A DNA stretch of 64,000 bases from Pseudopyrenochaeta lycopersici (taxonomy: Eukaryota; Ascomycota; Dothideomycetes; Pleosporales; Pseudopyrenochaetaceae). Below, piece after piece: positions 45,416-55,922 of the stretch. Positions within the stretch are counted from its first letter, which is position 1. The number at the start of each line of letters is the position of its first letter. A program made the translations under genes and the position numbers. The stretch is taken from assembly GCA_003313425.1 (NCBI GenBank), contig NHZP01000007.1:62001-126000 (forward strand), written 5' to 3'. The notes under the pieces were generated by a model. The model did no database searches, had not been told where the DNA came from, and saw only the letters and a program-made list of their open reading frames with translations.

Positions 45416-46786
45416 GACTGTCGTAGGCATGGGCCTGACAAACCCTTGCGAACATCTCAATTAGGCTCAGCGTATATAGTCTATCTGCATAATCCGTTAC
45501 CTATCAACTGCTTTTATTTCAAAAAGTGCCCATATAATAGCTGAACTGAAGCAATAGCACATGCGTTTTTATCGGAACTTGTGTAGTTCCGATAGTCTGC
45601 CTGTTAGACCCATAGATAGTTCCGTCGGTTCACGGAAGAAAAGTTGTGAGGAGCCACCAGTCTGCCGGTATTTTCCAAGTGTATTGAAGTGACAATTACC
45701 CTAAGTAAAATTAATTACGTGGTAGTCCTTCTCATCCTTAGACCAAAAACTCTGGACAGTCTCACATCCTCAGTTATGAAGCACAAGAAACCCATTACTC
45801 CAAGCATAATAGCCATTTCCATTATCACGGGCTCCTCTTTGTCGGTTAGTGCATGTTTTGAACCATAAATAACACTAATCCATCACTGGCATTCTCTACG
45901 GGCGCCATACTATGTCTCTCCGTCATTACCATACTTGTTTTTCTCGAAACCAACAGCAAAACCAATGACATCATACTCCAGTGGGTTACCCTCTACAATC
46001 ATGGCCAGGTCCTCCTTCCATCACTATCCGTCTTCTCCTGCTTATCTACCTTTATATCGCCGCCAAGAAGCGGACAGCACCGAAACTCTCATCTTCAGGA
46101 TCCTGGGGAACTTATGTGGCCGCGTGCCTGCTGACGGTAGCCATGATTTCTTCCACACTACTAGTCATGGTGCCGATAAAAAAACACTTCATTTGGGTTC
46201 AATGAGAGCTTGCAAGGGACGGGCGGAATGGCTCGAGCTACATTAGAGACTCTGCAATCACTTGTGAGAGACTGGGCAAACATGTATTTCACTCGGTCGC
46301 TGTTCCCTCTTGGCGGCGCCCTAGTTCGCGCTTATGGCCTCTTGAGTAAGATTAGAGGATGATTGTGGACACATTTTAAGCTATAGAAAACGAATAGTTG
46401 AGATTAGTAGAATACTTCAGACCTAGATCAGGAATTTAGCCTATGCTTATTTTGTACGGGTGCAGAATTTACATCTGCGCTTTCATTAGTTTAGGTTGTC
46501 TAAGTCTTATAAACTTCAAGGCTAACTAGGGCGATAAGGAGTATGACTGAGTCCAGCCCTATTTTAGGTGGCGTAGGCCTTGAAAGCTGGATCAAATAGG
46601 AGTAGTGATAATTAATCAACCATTTTCTTGTACGTGTAGCGTTTTGAAGACTGTTGCCTACTTTTCCCGACAATTTGTTTCATTACTAATCGATGCAAAA
46701 TGGCCCCCACTCTTCGTTCTGTACGTCTGCGCCAGCAGACCTTCTGAACCACAATAAATTCCACCGTCCCTATACAAACAACAGCA
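45416..46786. other. Intergenic sequence
   Basis: A plus frame at 45981-46205 has two hydrophobic segments (TIRLLLLIYLYIAA, TYVAACLLTVAMISSTLLVMV) and may be a membrane-protein fragment, but it overlaps another frame at 45935-46246 and lacks family features. No other gene is seen. The ankyrin gene promoter should lie at the right end. Confidence 0.35.
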
Positions 46787-47735
46787 ATGCCTAACCTTAC
46801 TCCTGCTCAGTCGGTTGCGCACAAAGCTGCCCGCGCAGGTGATCTCGATCGCCTCAAGGAGCTCCTCGAAGGTCAAGATGTGATCAAAGACAAGAACAAA
46901 CTCAGCAGCGTACTTCGCAATAGAGGATTATTAGCCGAAGATGACAATGATTGCGTCACGGTGTTGTATCTCTTCATGGCTGCAGCCGGCAAAGGTCATC
47001 CCGAGATGCTACGATATCTCCTGGAACTTTATCCCTATCCAGGACCCTCCCTCCCTAGGAGGGTCATCCAAAACGCCATTCATAGCGGTTCAACCGAGAC
47101 GGTGCAGGTGCTGCTGGATCTTAATCCACCTGTTCCGCTAAATGTGTGCGCGGACAAGTATGGCAAGCCTTTAGATCATGCCCTAATGCTGGATCGCCGG
47201 CAGGATGCCCTTAGCATGACCGAGTTTCTGCTTCAGCACGGCGCAGACCCAAATTTCGACGACGGTTGTATTGAACATGCTATTTTATCCTCCTGGCCCC
47301 AGCTAGTCAAACTACTTGAGAAGTACGTCTACATCGTTAGTAACTTGCTTATTACTTAGCCTAGTTTAGTATTAGAATTAATAGATTTTTTCCAGATACG
47401 GCGCTGAGCCGTACCCGCTAGAGGAGTTGCATCTTCTTTCCCGTGCGGCGGCCAATGGGAATCTTGAGACAGTAATTCGGCTGGTTAACAAGGGCGCCGA
47501 TATCAATGATACCCGCGGCAAAATTCCGCATGAAAATCAAACTCCATTGTACCTGGCCGTCAGTCGTTGCAACACTGAAGTTGTAAGGTACTTGCTTCGC
47601 GCCGGAGCAGACCCAAATAAGCCTCACCCTATTGGTGGGACCCCGATTCAAACCGCGCGAGAGTACGCCCACGAATATCCGCATTGGAACCCAATCATCG
47701 ATCTTTTGCTGGAATATGGAGCTCGGGATAACTGA
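46787..47735 (+). CDS. Ankyrin-repeat protein
   Basis: Exon 1 46787-47322, intron GTACGT...TTCCAG (73 nt), exon 2 47396-47735; phase 2+1 fits, giving 291 residues. Seven or so ankyrin units occupy nearly the whole protein. Clear ones are HKAARAGDLDRLKELLEG, AGKGHPEMLRYLLELYP, HSGSTETVQVLLDLNPP, MTEFLLQHGADPN, AAANGNLETVIRLVNKGADI, TPLYLAVSRCNTEVVRYLL and IDLLLEYGA. It has no signal peptide or membrane segment, so it is a cytosolic or nuclear binding scaffold; the partner is unknown. A TGA-TAG pair ends the frame. The gene seems intact and undamaged by RIP. Confidence 0.85.
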
Positions 47736-48411
47736 TAGACACGTTTCTTGGCAAATTTGCTGAAAGTGTAGTTGAGAAAGTGCTGCCTTCTAGTACTATT
47801 TTCATGTGCTGGCTTTTCCTTTCAAGTTTTACTGTCTCTAATACAACTTAAACCAAGATTTGACTACTTTGAAAATGCTACGCAGTCTAAAACGCGCATA
47901 TAGACGAAGCCGTAGCATAATGTTCCATTCTCTGTCCACACTTGAATTCTTCAAGCAAAGCTGTTGCAAGTTGCCCCTTGAGGTGGGCCTTCCTTGCCCA
48001 GTGGAATTAAATCGTCGTATGTTGTCTTCCGTGACTTTCCTATCAATGAGACACGGGGGACTCTGGGAATCAGAAAGTGGCCTTGGGTGGGGGGAGGAGA
48101 GGGGAAGCCGCCCCGCGGCACAGTCGACTCTAAACAATATCGGCCCTTACCAAGCATTCTGCCAACCCCACGGCACAGTTGCTGATATCAGACAGAATCA
48201 GCCGGATTTTTGAAGTCAACAGTGAGGATAGTATAAAAGGGGCACACTGTAATCCCTTTAGGTCAACAGCCTAAGCATTGCCATCAATACTTCCTCTCCC
48301 ATCAACTTCACAGAAACCTCCATCTTAATCGCCCAACTTCCAACAACGCGTCCACTGCTATATTCAGAACAGCGATAGTAATCACCAAAAACTTCAGTTC
48401 AAATTAGCAGT
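47736..48411. other. Intergenic region and promoter of the secreted-protein gene
   Basis: Frames on both strands at 47838-48213 lack domains. The last 180 bases hold the TATA box and a C/T-rich leader (48285-48345) typical of fungal 5' untranslated regions. Confidence 0.45.
48231..48239 (+). promoter_or_regulatory. TATA box upstream of the small secreted protein
   Basis: TATAAAAGG lies about 173-180 bases before the ATG at 48412, followed by a CT-rich leader. Position and sequence fit a core promoter; suggestive only. Confidence 0.5.
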
Positions 48412-49022
48412 ATGAAGCAATTCGGTTTCATCCTTGGTTTATCCTCTGCTGCAATCACAGCTCCTACACCTGGCTGGCCCGACAAAACAAGCCATGGTTT
48501 TGTTCCGTTGCTGGAGGTCCAAAAGATCATTAATAAAAAGTGGCAGATGGGTGAAAAGAGGAACTGTATATTCTGGACAGGATTCGATGGCGGGGTCCCT
48601 AAAGACGCCTTGGCCTATATGAAGGCAACGGTCCCAAACGCTGTAACGTGGTTTGACATCTATAATCTAGATGACACCGGAATCTGGGATTGGGGAACGG
48701 GCGAAACCAACAATGGCTATGCTATAGGTCTCACATCTTCCGCATTTGCGGAGCGATGCGGTCAGGACGCCACAAATGTCTACCTCCTGATCCCTACCCT
48801 GAGGGCAGCGCAAATCCGCGATCTGCAAATTGGAACCGCTACGAGAAGGCTTGGGTGACAATGCCAGGGAGGGTCGAGAAGATTACCCGTGTAGATCCAT
48901 CTAGGATGGACGCCGACATGAACGACGCCAGTAAGATCATCTGGAAGAAGGGCAACCCACAGCTTGGGTTTACAGCCAGACCCGTCGGGGATCACAGCGT
49001 TTGGGATCCTATCAAAGCTTGA
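48412..49022 (+). pseudogene. Small secreted protein with a frameshift
   Basis: The frame from 48412 starts with a signal peptide (MKQFGFILGLSSAAITAPTP) and reads FWTGFDGGVPKDALAYMKA, WDWGTGETNNGYAIGLTSSA and CGQDATNVYLL, to about 48790. The continuation clearly lies in another frame (YPEGSANPRSANWNRYEKAW, VTMPGRVEKI, ending HSVWDPIKA at 49022). No intron long enough fits at the junction (about 48783-48800), so a one-base indel is the simplest explanation, either real or a sequencing error. If repaired it would be a secreted protein of about 200 residues. I do not recognise a family; an effector-like role is only a guess from size and secretion. Confidence 0.6.
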
Positions 49023-50890
49023 TCTCTCTCTTTCCCCAACGCATCCTCTCTCGCTGTATCCCTCTCTTACTGTATCCCTCTCTCACCGTATCTCCCGCAT
49101 TCAATGATTCCCACTTCTTTATTGCTCTGTCTTCTATTCTTTATCGAGTCTCTAGACTTCCCCATAGCATTTTTGAATGAAAATAACTATTTAGCACAAA
49201 TGTTCCTTGGCCCATAATCTGTGACGCATATCCGTTTGGGCTTTCTATAACCTGTAACACTAAATCGAGGTTTAGGTTAATGGATTTGGAGCTAATGACA
49301 AATTGCTATCAGCATAGTATTGTGAGGTATTCGGACTATAGCACCCAAAAAACAAAAAGGTTATCTGCTTTGTAAACATTGATCATAGCATAATAAGAAC
49401 TTCCTCGATAAGGAGCATATCACAATCGCTCGCTCCCAAATGTATGCATGTCGTTGTACTACTTTAAAAACTAAGTCTATGAGAGGGCTTATTGTCTCAT
49501 AAACTTCCTATTCGTATCCAGGTTTATTGTGCTAAAGTAAACTTGTCCTGTCCTCACTTTCATTATTCTGACTAGTCCAAGGACACCACTTACTGTAACG
49601 CGGATAGTCTCCTTCCTAATCCTGCTGCAGGCGTAGTTGTTTAGTAGACGTTGGTGCCAAAAGCTCTCCAGGCTTAGTTATCTACCACTCAAATCCTGTT
49701 AAGTAACTTTTCTTCGAGCTATATTCTCAAAATTAGCTAGGATCACATGGCCCTTAGAGCGCTGGTGGTTCTATGGCGAGTCTACTATAAACTCATCAGT
49801 GTCCTAATGGTAATAGTGCTCTAACTCTTGTATACGGTCTAATTTGTCCATACATATTGATTAGACTGTATGGGTATGCAAGCCAAACTATCGCGTACAA
49901 AAAGTAGAAATCCGACCGCGAGATGATCGTCCTCACGGTGATTGTGTGCCATTAGGAAGGCTGGGATAGCAATGAGGTGGTTTGATACAAAAGATGGATG
50001 CAGGAGGAACAAAATCTGAAAACCAATCAAGGCAGTATTTTACCCTCCCATCAATTATTTCAATTAGCCCACTGTTTCTACGATAACTCCGTGCGGATGA
50101 CTAGTTTCTCAAATCTAGCGCAAGAATGCTGCACTAGCTTTTAATAATCTTACTAGGAGAAAGAGTGCCTTGCTAAGTGGAAAGATAGCCCAAGAAAGGA
50201 CTGACTTGAGAGGTACCTAAGCATAAGCAAACTGCAAAACGCGTTCCGTGATTCCCATGTCGCATTTTGCTACATCCCCACCTGACATGCCCTAGCAAAA
50301 CCTTGTTTAGTGACATCCGAACAGGAAGTCTCTAGTAGGAATAACGCAGCCCTCTAGGATAGTCATGATGCCCCGCACTGTGAGAACTCGGGTACTGTGT
50401 TACCCAAAGAGTGTAGGATTTGTGATTGGCCCGGTCTTTGGGTGACGCTTGGTTCCATACTTACGCAAAACAACCGCAACAGCAGCGACGACTACAATAG
50501 AGTCGCATTTGTAATCTAATTTAGTACTTGATAGTGACTCAATTTTAGCAAGATATACTATGCGCGCAAGAGAATACCAACCCGCCCTCCTCCCCTGAAA
50601 CGAATAAGGTCTACGCGAGTTGATTTCTGTGAGTGCTACTTGAAAGTCGCTAAGTGTTTATTAGGAGGGGAGTATGTTCAAGAGAATTTGTTCTCCTGGC
50701 AGCCCCAAAGCAGTCGTACATGGCATTATTCAGATAAAAAAACTACTAACATTATCACTTGTACATGACTATGGTGCATTTACTCACCTAGGCTTCACTT
50801 GCGCGGCGTGTTCTAGAGAAGTCTGAGGAGATGGCCAGCCCCATGACAGGGAAGAGGAGGTTAAACGGGCTATCCAGATGAGAGCTGCTG
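49023..50890. other. Long intergenic region
   Basis: C/T-rich repeats (CTCTCTTACTGTATCCCTC-like) occur just after the secreted-protein stop (49023-49095). No domain-bearing frame, RNA gene or transposon end is seen in the rest. Confidence 0.45.
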
Positions 50891-51830
50891 GTGCCCTCTC
50901 TACCAGAAACTGAGTTTTGGGGCCAATATCAACTGAATTACCAGTCTCTCGCCGGTCTAGGCTGGCTGATCCGGTTCAACATATTCAATCCACCCCTCAC
51001 CAACCGCGAACCTATTTCTTGCACGCATCTCGCAGCTAGGGTAGCTCTCCCTTTTTTGCGTTTACAGTCGTTTATACGTATAGCCATAGCAAGCGGGATT
51101 TTCACAGAGACATCGCCGCCACACGTTGCGCACTGCAAACTGTCGGCTTCATTCGCAGGAGACAGCTCTTCAAGGGATTGGGGTCGCTTCATGACAAAAT
51201 ACAGTGCGCCAAAATTGGACTGCATTGCTGAGGCGGTATTGAGGTGAGGAGAGACGACGGCTTCAAACGAGACGGCATTCAATTCGGCTTTTGGCACCGA
51301 CTTGCCCTGGTTCGATCACGTCAAGGCGAAGGAGGGTCTGCCAGAGCTCTTCGCAGAATACATGCGCATCATGGGGTAGAATGAGAGTTGGAGGCTGCAG
51401 CACCATGTTGACGGCTTCGACTGGGCGCGCTGGGGGACGCACAGGTCATGGGCATGGGCGGTCTCGCTGCACAGGCGTCTGCGGCGCTTGCCGCTGCGTT
51501 CCCTTATCTGCATTTTATCATCCAGGACTTGTATGAGGTATTTAAAGCCGCTTTGATTGCTGTTACTGCCTTTATAAGCAATGATATTGCCGTATAAACT
51601 CGCTTTGTTGCCATGATAATCTTCACGCCGCGACCACCAACCACCAGCAACGCCACGCCTGACGTCGACCTGATGCGCGAGATACTCGACGGCTGGCCTA
51701 GGGTACGTGCTCAAGGAGTTCTCTAGCACCTTGCAGTGGATTTGCGTGATGGCGGCAATACGCACTCGCTTGATTGTCATGGACACGATTCTGCCTCCCC
51801 CGGGCGCTTTGGGGGGCCTGTGACCGTGGT
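50891..51830 (+). pseudogene. Class-I SAM-dependent O-methyltransferase pseudogene
   Basis: Plus-strand pieces follow the fungal secondary-metabolite O-methyltransferase layout: winged-helix part (LRLQSFIRIAIASGIFTE, HVAHCKLSASFA, RDWGRFMTKYSAPKLDCIAE), FGTDLPWFDHVKAKEGLPEL and FAEYMRIMG. After a TAG comes HHVDGFDWAR, and in another frame a degraded SAM-binding motif (MGGLAAQASAALAAAFPYLH, FIIQDLYE). A late piece reads RTRLIVMDTILPPPGAL. Several frame changes and a stop break it, and the catalytic His region is not recognisable. It may be left over from a lost metabolite pathway. Confidence 0.7.
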
Positions 51831-52194
51831 TCTTGCGGCCTTTCACTTTCCCAATTGCGATATCTACCTCCATATACCGGAGAACTACGTTTTTCAGAGG
51901 ATTCTGTTCCACAAAACGCTGCTGCGTCTCAATGGTGAACAGCTGGACAAAGCAATGCAGGATGCGCTGGAGCTGGCACTCCATCTCACGAGTGAGTGGG
52001 ACCAGTCGATTCGGTCCTTGATTGAGCTACAGGATAAATCTTTGACAGTTGCAGCTCGAAATCCATCGGCGCCGCTGAAGATTCCGGTTTTGGAATCGTT
52101 GGCTCTCAGGACAATCCTAGGAGATGTGATGTCGCCAAGAGAAGGAGTGGGTGCCGCTGCAGTGCTAAACGGTGCATTTGAGGACCGGCAATAG
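51736..52194 (+). other. Open frame downstream of the O-methyltransferase relic
   Basis: A 152-codon frame whose first third overlaps the O-methyltransferase tail (IVMDTILPPPG is in another frame at 51770-51805). Its C-terminal two thirds look protein-like (ILFHKTLLRLNGEQLDKAMQ, LELALHLTSEWDQSI, LIELQDKSLTVAARNPSAPL). I do not recognise it. It may be a second gene fragment fused by deletion. Confidence 0.3.
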
Positions 52195-53519
52195 CGAGAT
52201 TTTGCGAGGTGCTACTCCAGAAGGCTACTGCGGCAGGCGTGCAAATGGCTGTGTGAGCCTGGCCCGAGTAAGACTGTCTCAAGACGCGAGACAGGTTTTG
52301 ACAAGAAGAAGAATTGCCATAATAGGTGTAGGAATTTGTTCAATAGACGACTAAATTAGAGCTTTTGCATGAACACCCGAGCGAATACTCTGTATTATGT
52401 TCAAACTTCTACCCATCTGAAGTTGAATCGACGTCCACAGCTCAATCGAAAACACACAACACTCAAGAACCGCAAAGCTGGGTTCTAGTAGGGATGGTGA
52501 GGCACACTGGTGAAGAGGCGCGCCTCAGCGAGTGCAACAGCGACTTGTTTCGACAGGGTACTTTCCTGTAGCATAGCTTTGCGTTCCTTAACATCGAAAT
52601 CAATGTTTTCATACTTGGTAGGTCGATGAAGATACCGCTGCCATCGGTAGTCCTCTATTCGCCGTATGCGCCGCTATTGGTTACAAAGGGAACGGAATAC
52701 AATAGCAGCTGGTGTCTTGCGGCTGATGCTAGTCCATTGTTTGGCAAACTCCTGGCACTCGAGGCCAGAGGGGGGATCTGTAAATCCGGCGCGTCCTGAG
52801 CCTACCCTGGCCCGCAAACTGTTGGGGAGGTCAAGGGCGCGGCCTGCTATGGTCTGGTTTGCTGTGATGTTCCTGCCGAAATCGCGAGTTGGATACTTGT
52901 GGCCCATGAGGGAAGGTGGCGTTGGAGCACGGCCCGTATAGAGATGTGAGCATGGACGAGGGATCTAGTACGTCGGTAGTCTGTAAACTTTGTAGATAAC
53001 TCAAGTTACTGCGGCAGGGTGGGGGTCAGAGTGATGATTAGAGTATGGGCGAGGGTTACCTTCAAATATGTGTCCCAAGCAAACCCCCAAGCCGAGACAA
53101 GAGTTTCTGTAGTCAGGGCAGCATGCTGGCCGACGTTCAGGTTGCAGCCTTATTCCATCACCCGCCCCCATTCACTCTAGTTATGAATTCAAGCAAAGAT
53201 CCGCACACCTACGCCGGCATCCAATATTGTCATGTCACAAGCGCAACGGTATGTCTTCAAATAAAATAAGGACAACAATGACATCCTTCCTTCAGCAAGT
53301 GGACTGGAGCACTGAGAACTTTTCGATATCATACAGAAGTTAGATTTAGTAGATGACGCCAACATTCGTTTTCCCAGCTCTATTTGAATGCAAGTGCCCA
53401 TCATTACCTACAGGATTAAACAAGGATTTCGGTGGTGCTACATACAGTTTTGCAATATTGAATTACGCAACATTTATTAGTGGTAAAATCCAGACACACT
53501 CTAAAGGCCACCAAGTGTA
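52195..53519. other. Intergenic sequence
   Basis: Short overlapping frames lie on both strands (52666-52941 plus, 52674-52907 minus), none with a domain. No repeat structure is seen. Confidence 0.4.
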
Positions 53520-55222
53520 TTAGATCCTCGCCCTCATAGCACCAAACTGACATGTTCCGTTCGCGCAGCATGTCGGATCTGCAGCTGCACACCCAGACTC
53601 GCCACAATTGCATTTGCAAGACCCATTTGCGCAGCATGGCGCCGAGTCAGCGGAGCAACCACTCTCCCCACAGTTACAATTGAAATCCTTTCGCTTCGGA
53701 GGCGTGGTTGGATTCGGCGCCGAACTTGCAGAGCGTGTGGGGAATGGCGGCCAGACATAACCTTTCGGTAATTTACCAACCCAACCTGCACATCGTTTGT
53801 TCGGGAGCGACAGATCTTCAGTGGACGGATTTTTATCTGTCTTACTGATGTCGCACGTGCAGTGCGTGCACGCAGGGTCAACGGTACCGTCAGATTGGGG
53901 GTAGCGACATTCCGGCCTGGAGCGATTAAATGTCAGCGCATTTCTGTGAGTGGATTTAGAGTGTTTCTTACACTGCAATACAGCCGCCACTTGTAACTAG
54001 GCAATTGGGGCACTTCTCTCTGTTGTGTGTAGTGGCCTCTGGTAGGCTATCTCCCTCTTGATCGGAAATATTCGACTTTTCCACAGCCTGCGCGTCGAGA
54101 GGAAGATCTTTATAGGGATCTTTTTCTGCCTCTGGATCTTCCTGACGGTCCTTGAGTTGAATTTTCGGTTTCATAGCTCCATCATCCCTCCATTTATAGA
54201 TACTCTTGAACCAATTATAGCTGATCATCCAGGCCCAACTATCAGCATTCGACATAGCCTCGAACTCTATATCACCGACACCACCTCCTTTCAGGACGTG
54301 TCTCCATGCAAAGTGTTGACAGGCGTAGGAGCCATATATGTTGCGAATACCATCACCGTAGTCGCCTTTGAAGTCCGTAACATGCCAAGTCCCCACATCG
54401 TTCTTAGAATTATGAAACCATTCGTGAATCAGAACATGCTCGTATGAGTGAAGATCGTCGATGTTCTTTAAGGTTCTTCCTGGTTTCTCCGTGATGCTGT
54501 TGACGTATTGAAACTCCGACGTCCAGAATCTAGGGCAGAAGATGATCGAGTTGGCGTAAGGGTAAGTTGGATCAGGGCTTCCGCCCTTGGCAGGATCAAT
54601 TCTTGGGGTATAGGCTGGGCTGCAAGATGTTAATCGTGGAGGGTATTAGATGCTCTATTGTTACTCACGGTCTATTTCCGCTGCCGCAGTGGTTCCTCAT
54701 CCAGGATGGCTCTTTGCACCAATATGCGGTCTTACGATCTCGAGTATTCCTTTTAGGCTTGCTAGTTGGCCAATTGTACACTCCAAAGTACTTCTCTACG
54801 ATCGGGATTAGCGATATGGCTAGCATGGGGAAGCCACTCTACCTACGGGTTGCGAACTCAAAGATTCTTAGCTTGAACCACGATGAGTGTTTCATGAAAT
54901 AGCGATTAAAGCCTGTTGTATCATACGCAACTCGCAAATCTTGGCCAGTGAACTTCATCATCTCAAGCGCCATGCGCGTAGATTCCACAAGAACCGCAAA
55001 CTGGCCAGAGTCGCAGCCACCTTCCTCCGCGGAATAATTCCAGTCGATGCCTGGAAACAAGCCATTCGCTGCGTCTATTTGCGACTGCGATGGTTTTCCA
55101 GCCCGTTTTGTGAAGACTTCATACTGCAAGTTCGCACTCTGTGCAGGCGCAGCCAGTGAGAAATGTGAAAAAGTTGAAAGAATCAGAATCGCCGGAATGG
55201 CAGCCTTGAATAGGTGTAGCAT
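53520..55222 (-). CDS. Secreted HExxH metallopeptidase-like protein with cysteine-rich tail
   Basis: Exons 55222-54847, 54795-54669, 54619-53972, 53916-53520; all phases fit, 515 residues. The signal peptide ends near AAPAQS (MLHLFKAAIPAILILSTF start). The zinc-binding motif HEWFH is at about residue 233, followed by NSKNDVGTWHVTDFKGDYG and YGSYACQHFAWRH, the layout of fungal M35-like (lysine-specific/deuterolysin-like) secreted metalloproteases. The exact GTxxD box of deuterolysins is not seen, so the catalytic third ligand is uncertain. The C-terminus has a tandem repeat of two ~21-residue Cys-rich units (CNCGESGCSADSAPCCANGSC and CNCGESGCAAADPTCCANGTC-like, listed here only as patterns). 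A linker is rich in charged residues. It sits next to a chitin-binding secreted gene in the same orientation, so it may act on the fungal or host cell surface. Confidence 0.75.
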
Positions 55223-55922
55223 CCTCTGGAGTTTGTCTCTGAGCTTGAGAGGGATACTATAATTTACTTACGGCAGTATAGAGCGCTTTTATACAATAGA
55301 TTGCTAGATGTAGGATGAGGCGCAGTGAACCATTTCGTGATGTCCGGCCCCCAAAGTCGTATTCTTCGGCGCTTAGCCTCAAAATCCTCTGGCCTTAAAA
55401 CCAAATGCAATAGGCTCAGACAATAAAACAATAATCCTTCAGCTGTTGGATTAAGTGTACGGCCCTTTTGTACCCTTATTAGGCCCCGAAATGACGGTCC
55501 TTCGCAGACTGGATCCAAAATACGCCTGTTCGTTGTCTGCCATGAACAATAAACTTCAAACAGGCCCCCAAATAAGGCACAATGGACCCAATCCGCAGCC
55601 AAGTATAGTCTAAATTGGTCGTGTTGAGGTTATGTGCCACAGACCTGTAGAGACGCTGAAGCAGATTTAGCGCTGCAACTGTTTGCTAAGATTCATTCTC
55701 ATTTTGCCTTTCTTGCGTCGCAGTCATTGCGATGTGAGAAGAACGTTTTAATCGCCTTGGAAAACTCATTTCAGCATCAATACTTTGGCTCATGTAACAC
55801 GTGGTGTTCATATCTCGATCGCACACCGTATATGATGCCGTATTGTCAGATCTAGTCGTAGAAATAGAAACATAATGCTTTAGAGGCTAACGATTTCTAT
55901 AAAAACTTTAAGCCTTTATCGC
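55223..55922. other. Intergenic region between two secreted-protein genes
   Basis: It contains the promoter of the metallopeptidase gene (minus) at 55223-55500 and the downstream region of the chitin-binding gene. A minus frame at 55264-55602 has no feature. Confidence 0.45.

Noticed and set aside
50938..51297. 119-codon minus-strand frame with a CATCGG pattern
   Set aside because: Antisense of the O-methyltransferase relic, which has several matching family motifs on the plus strand.
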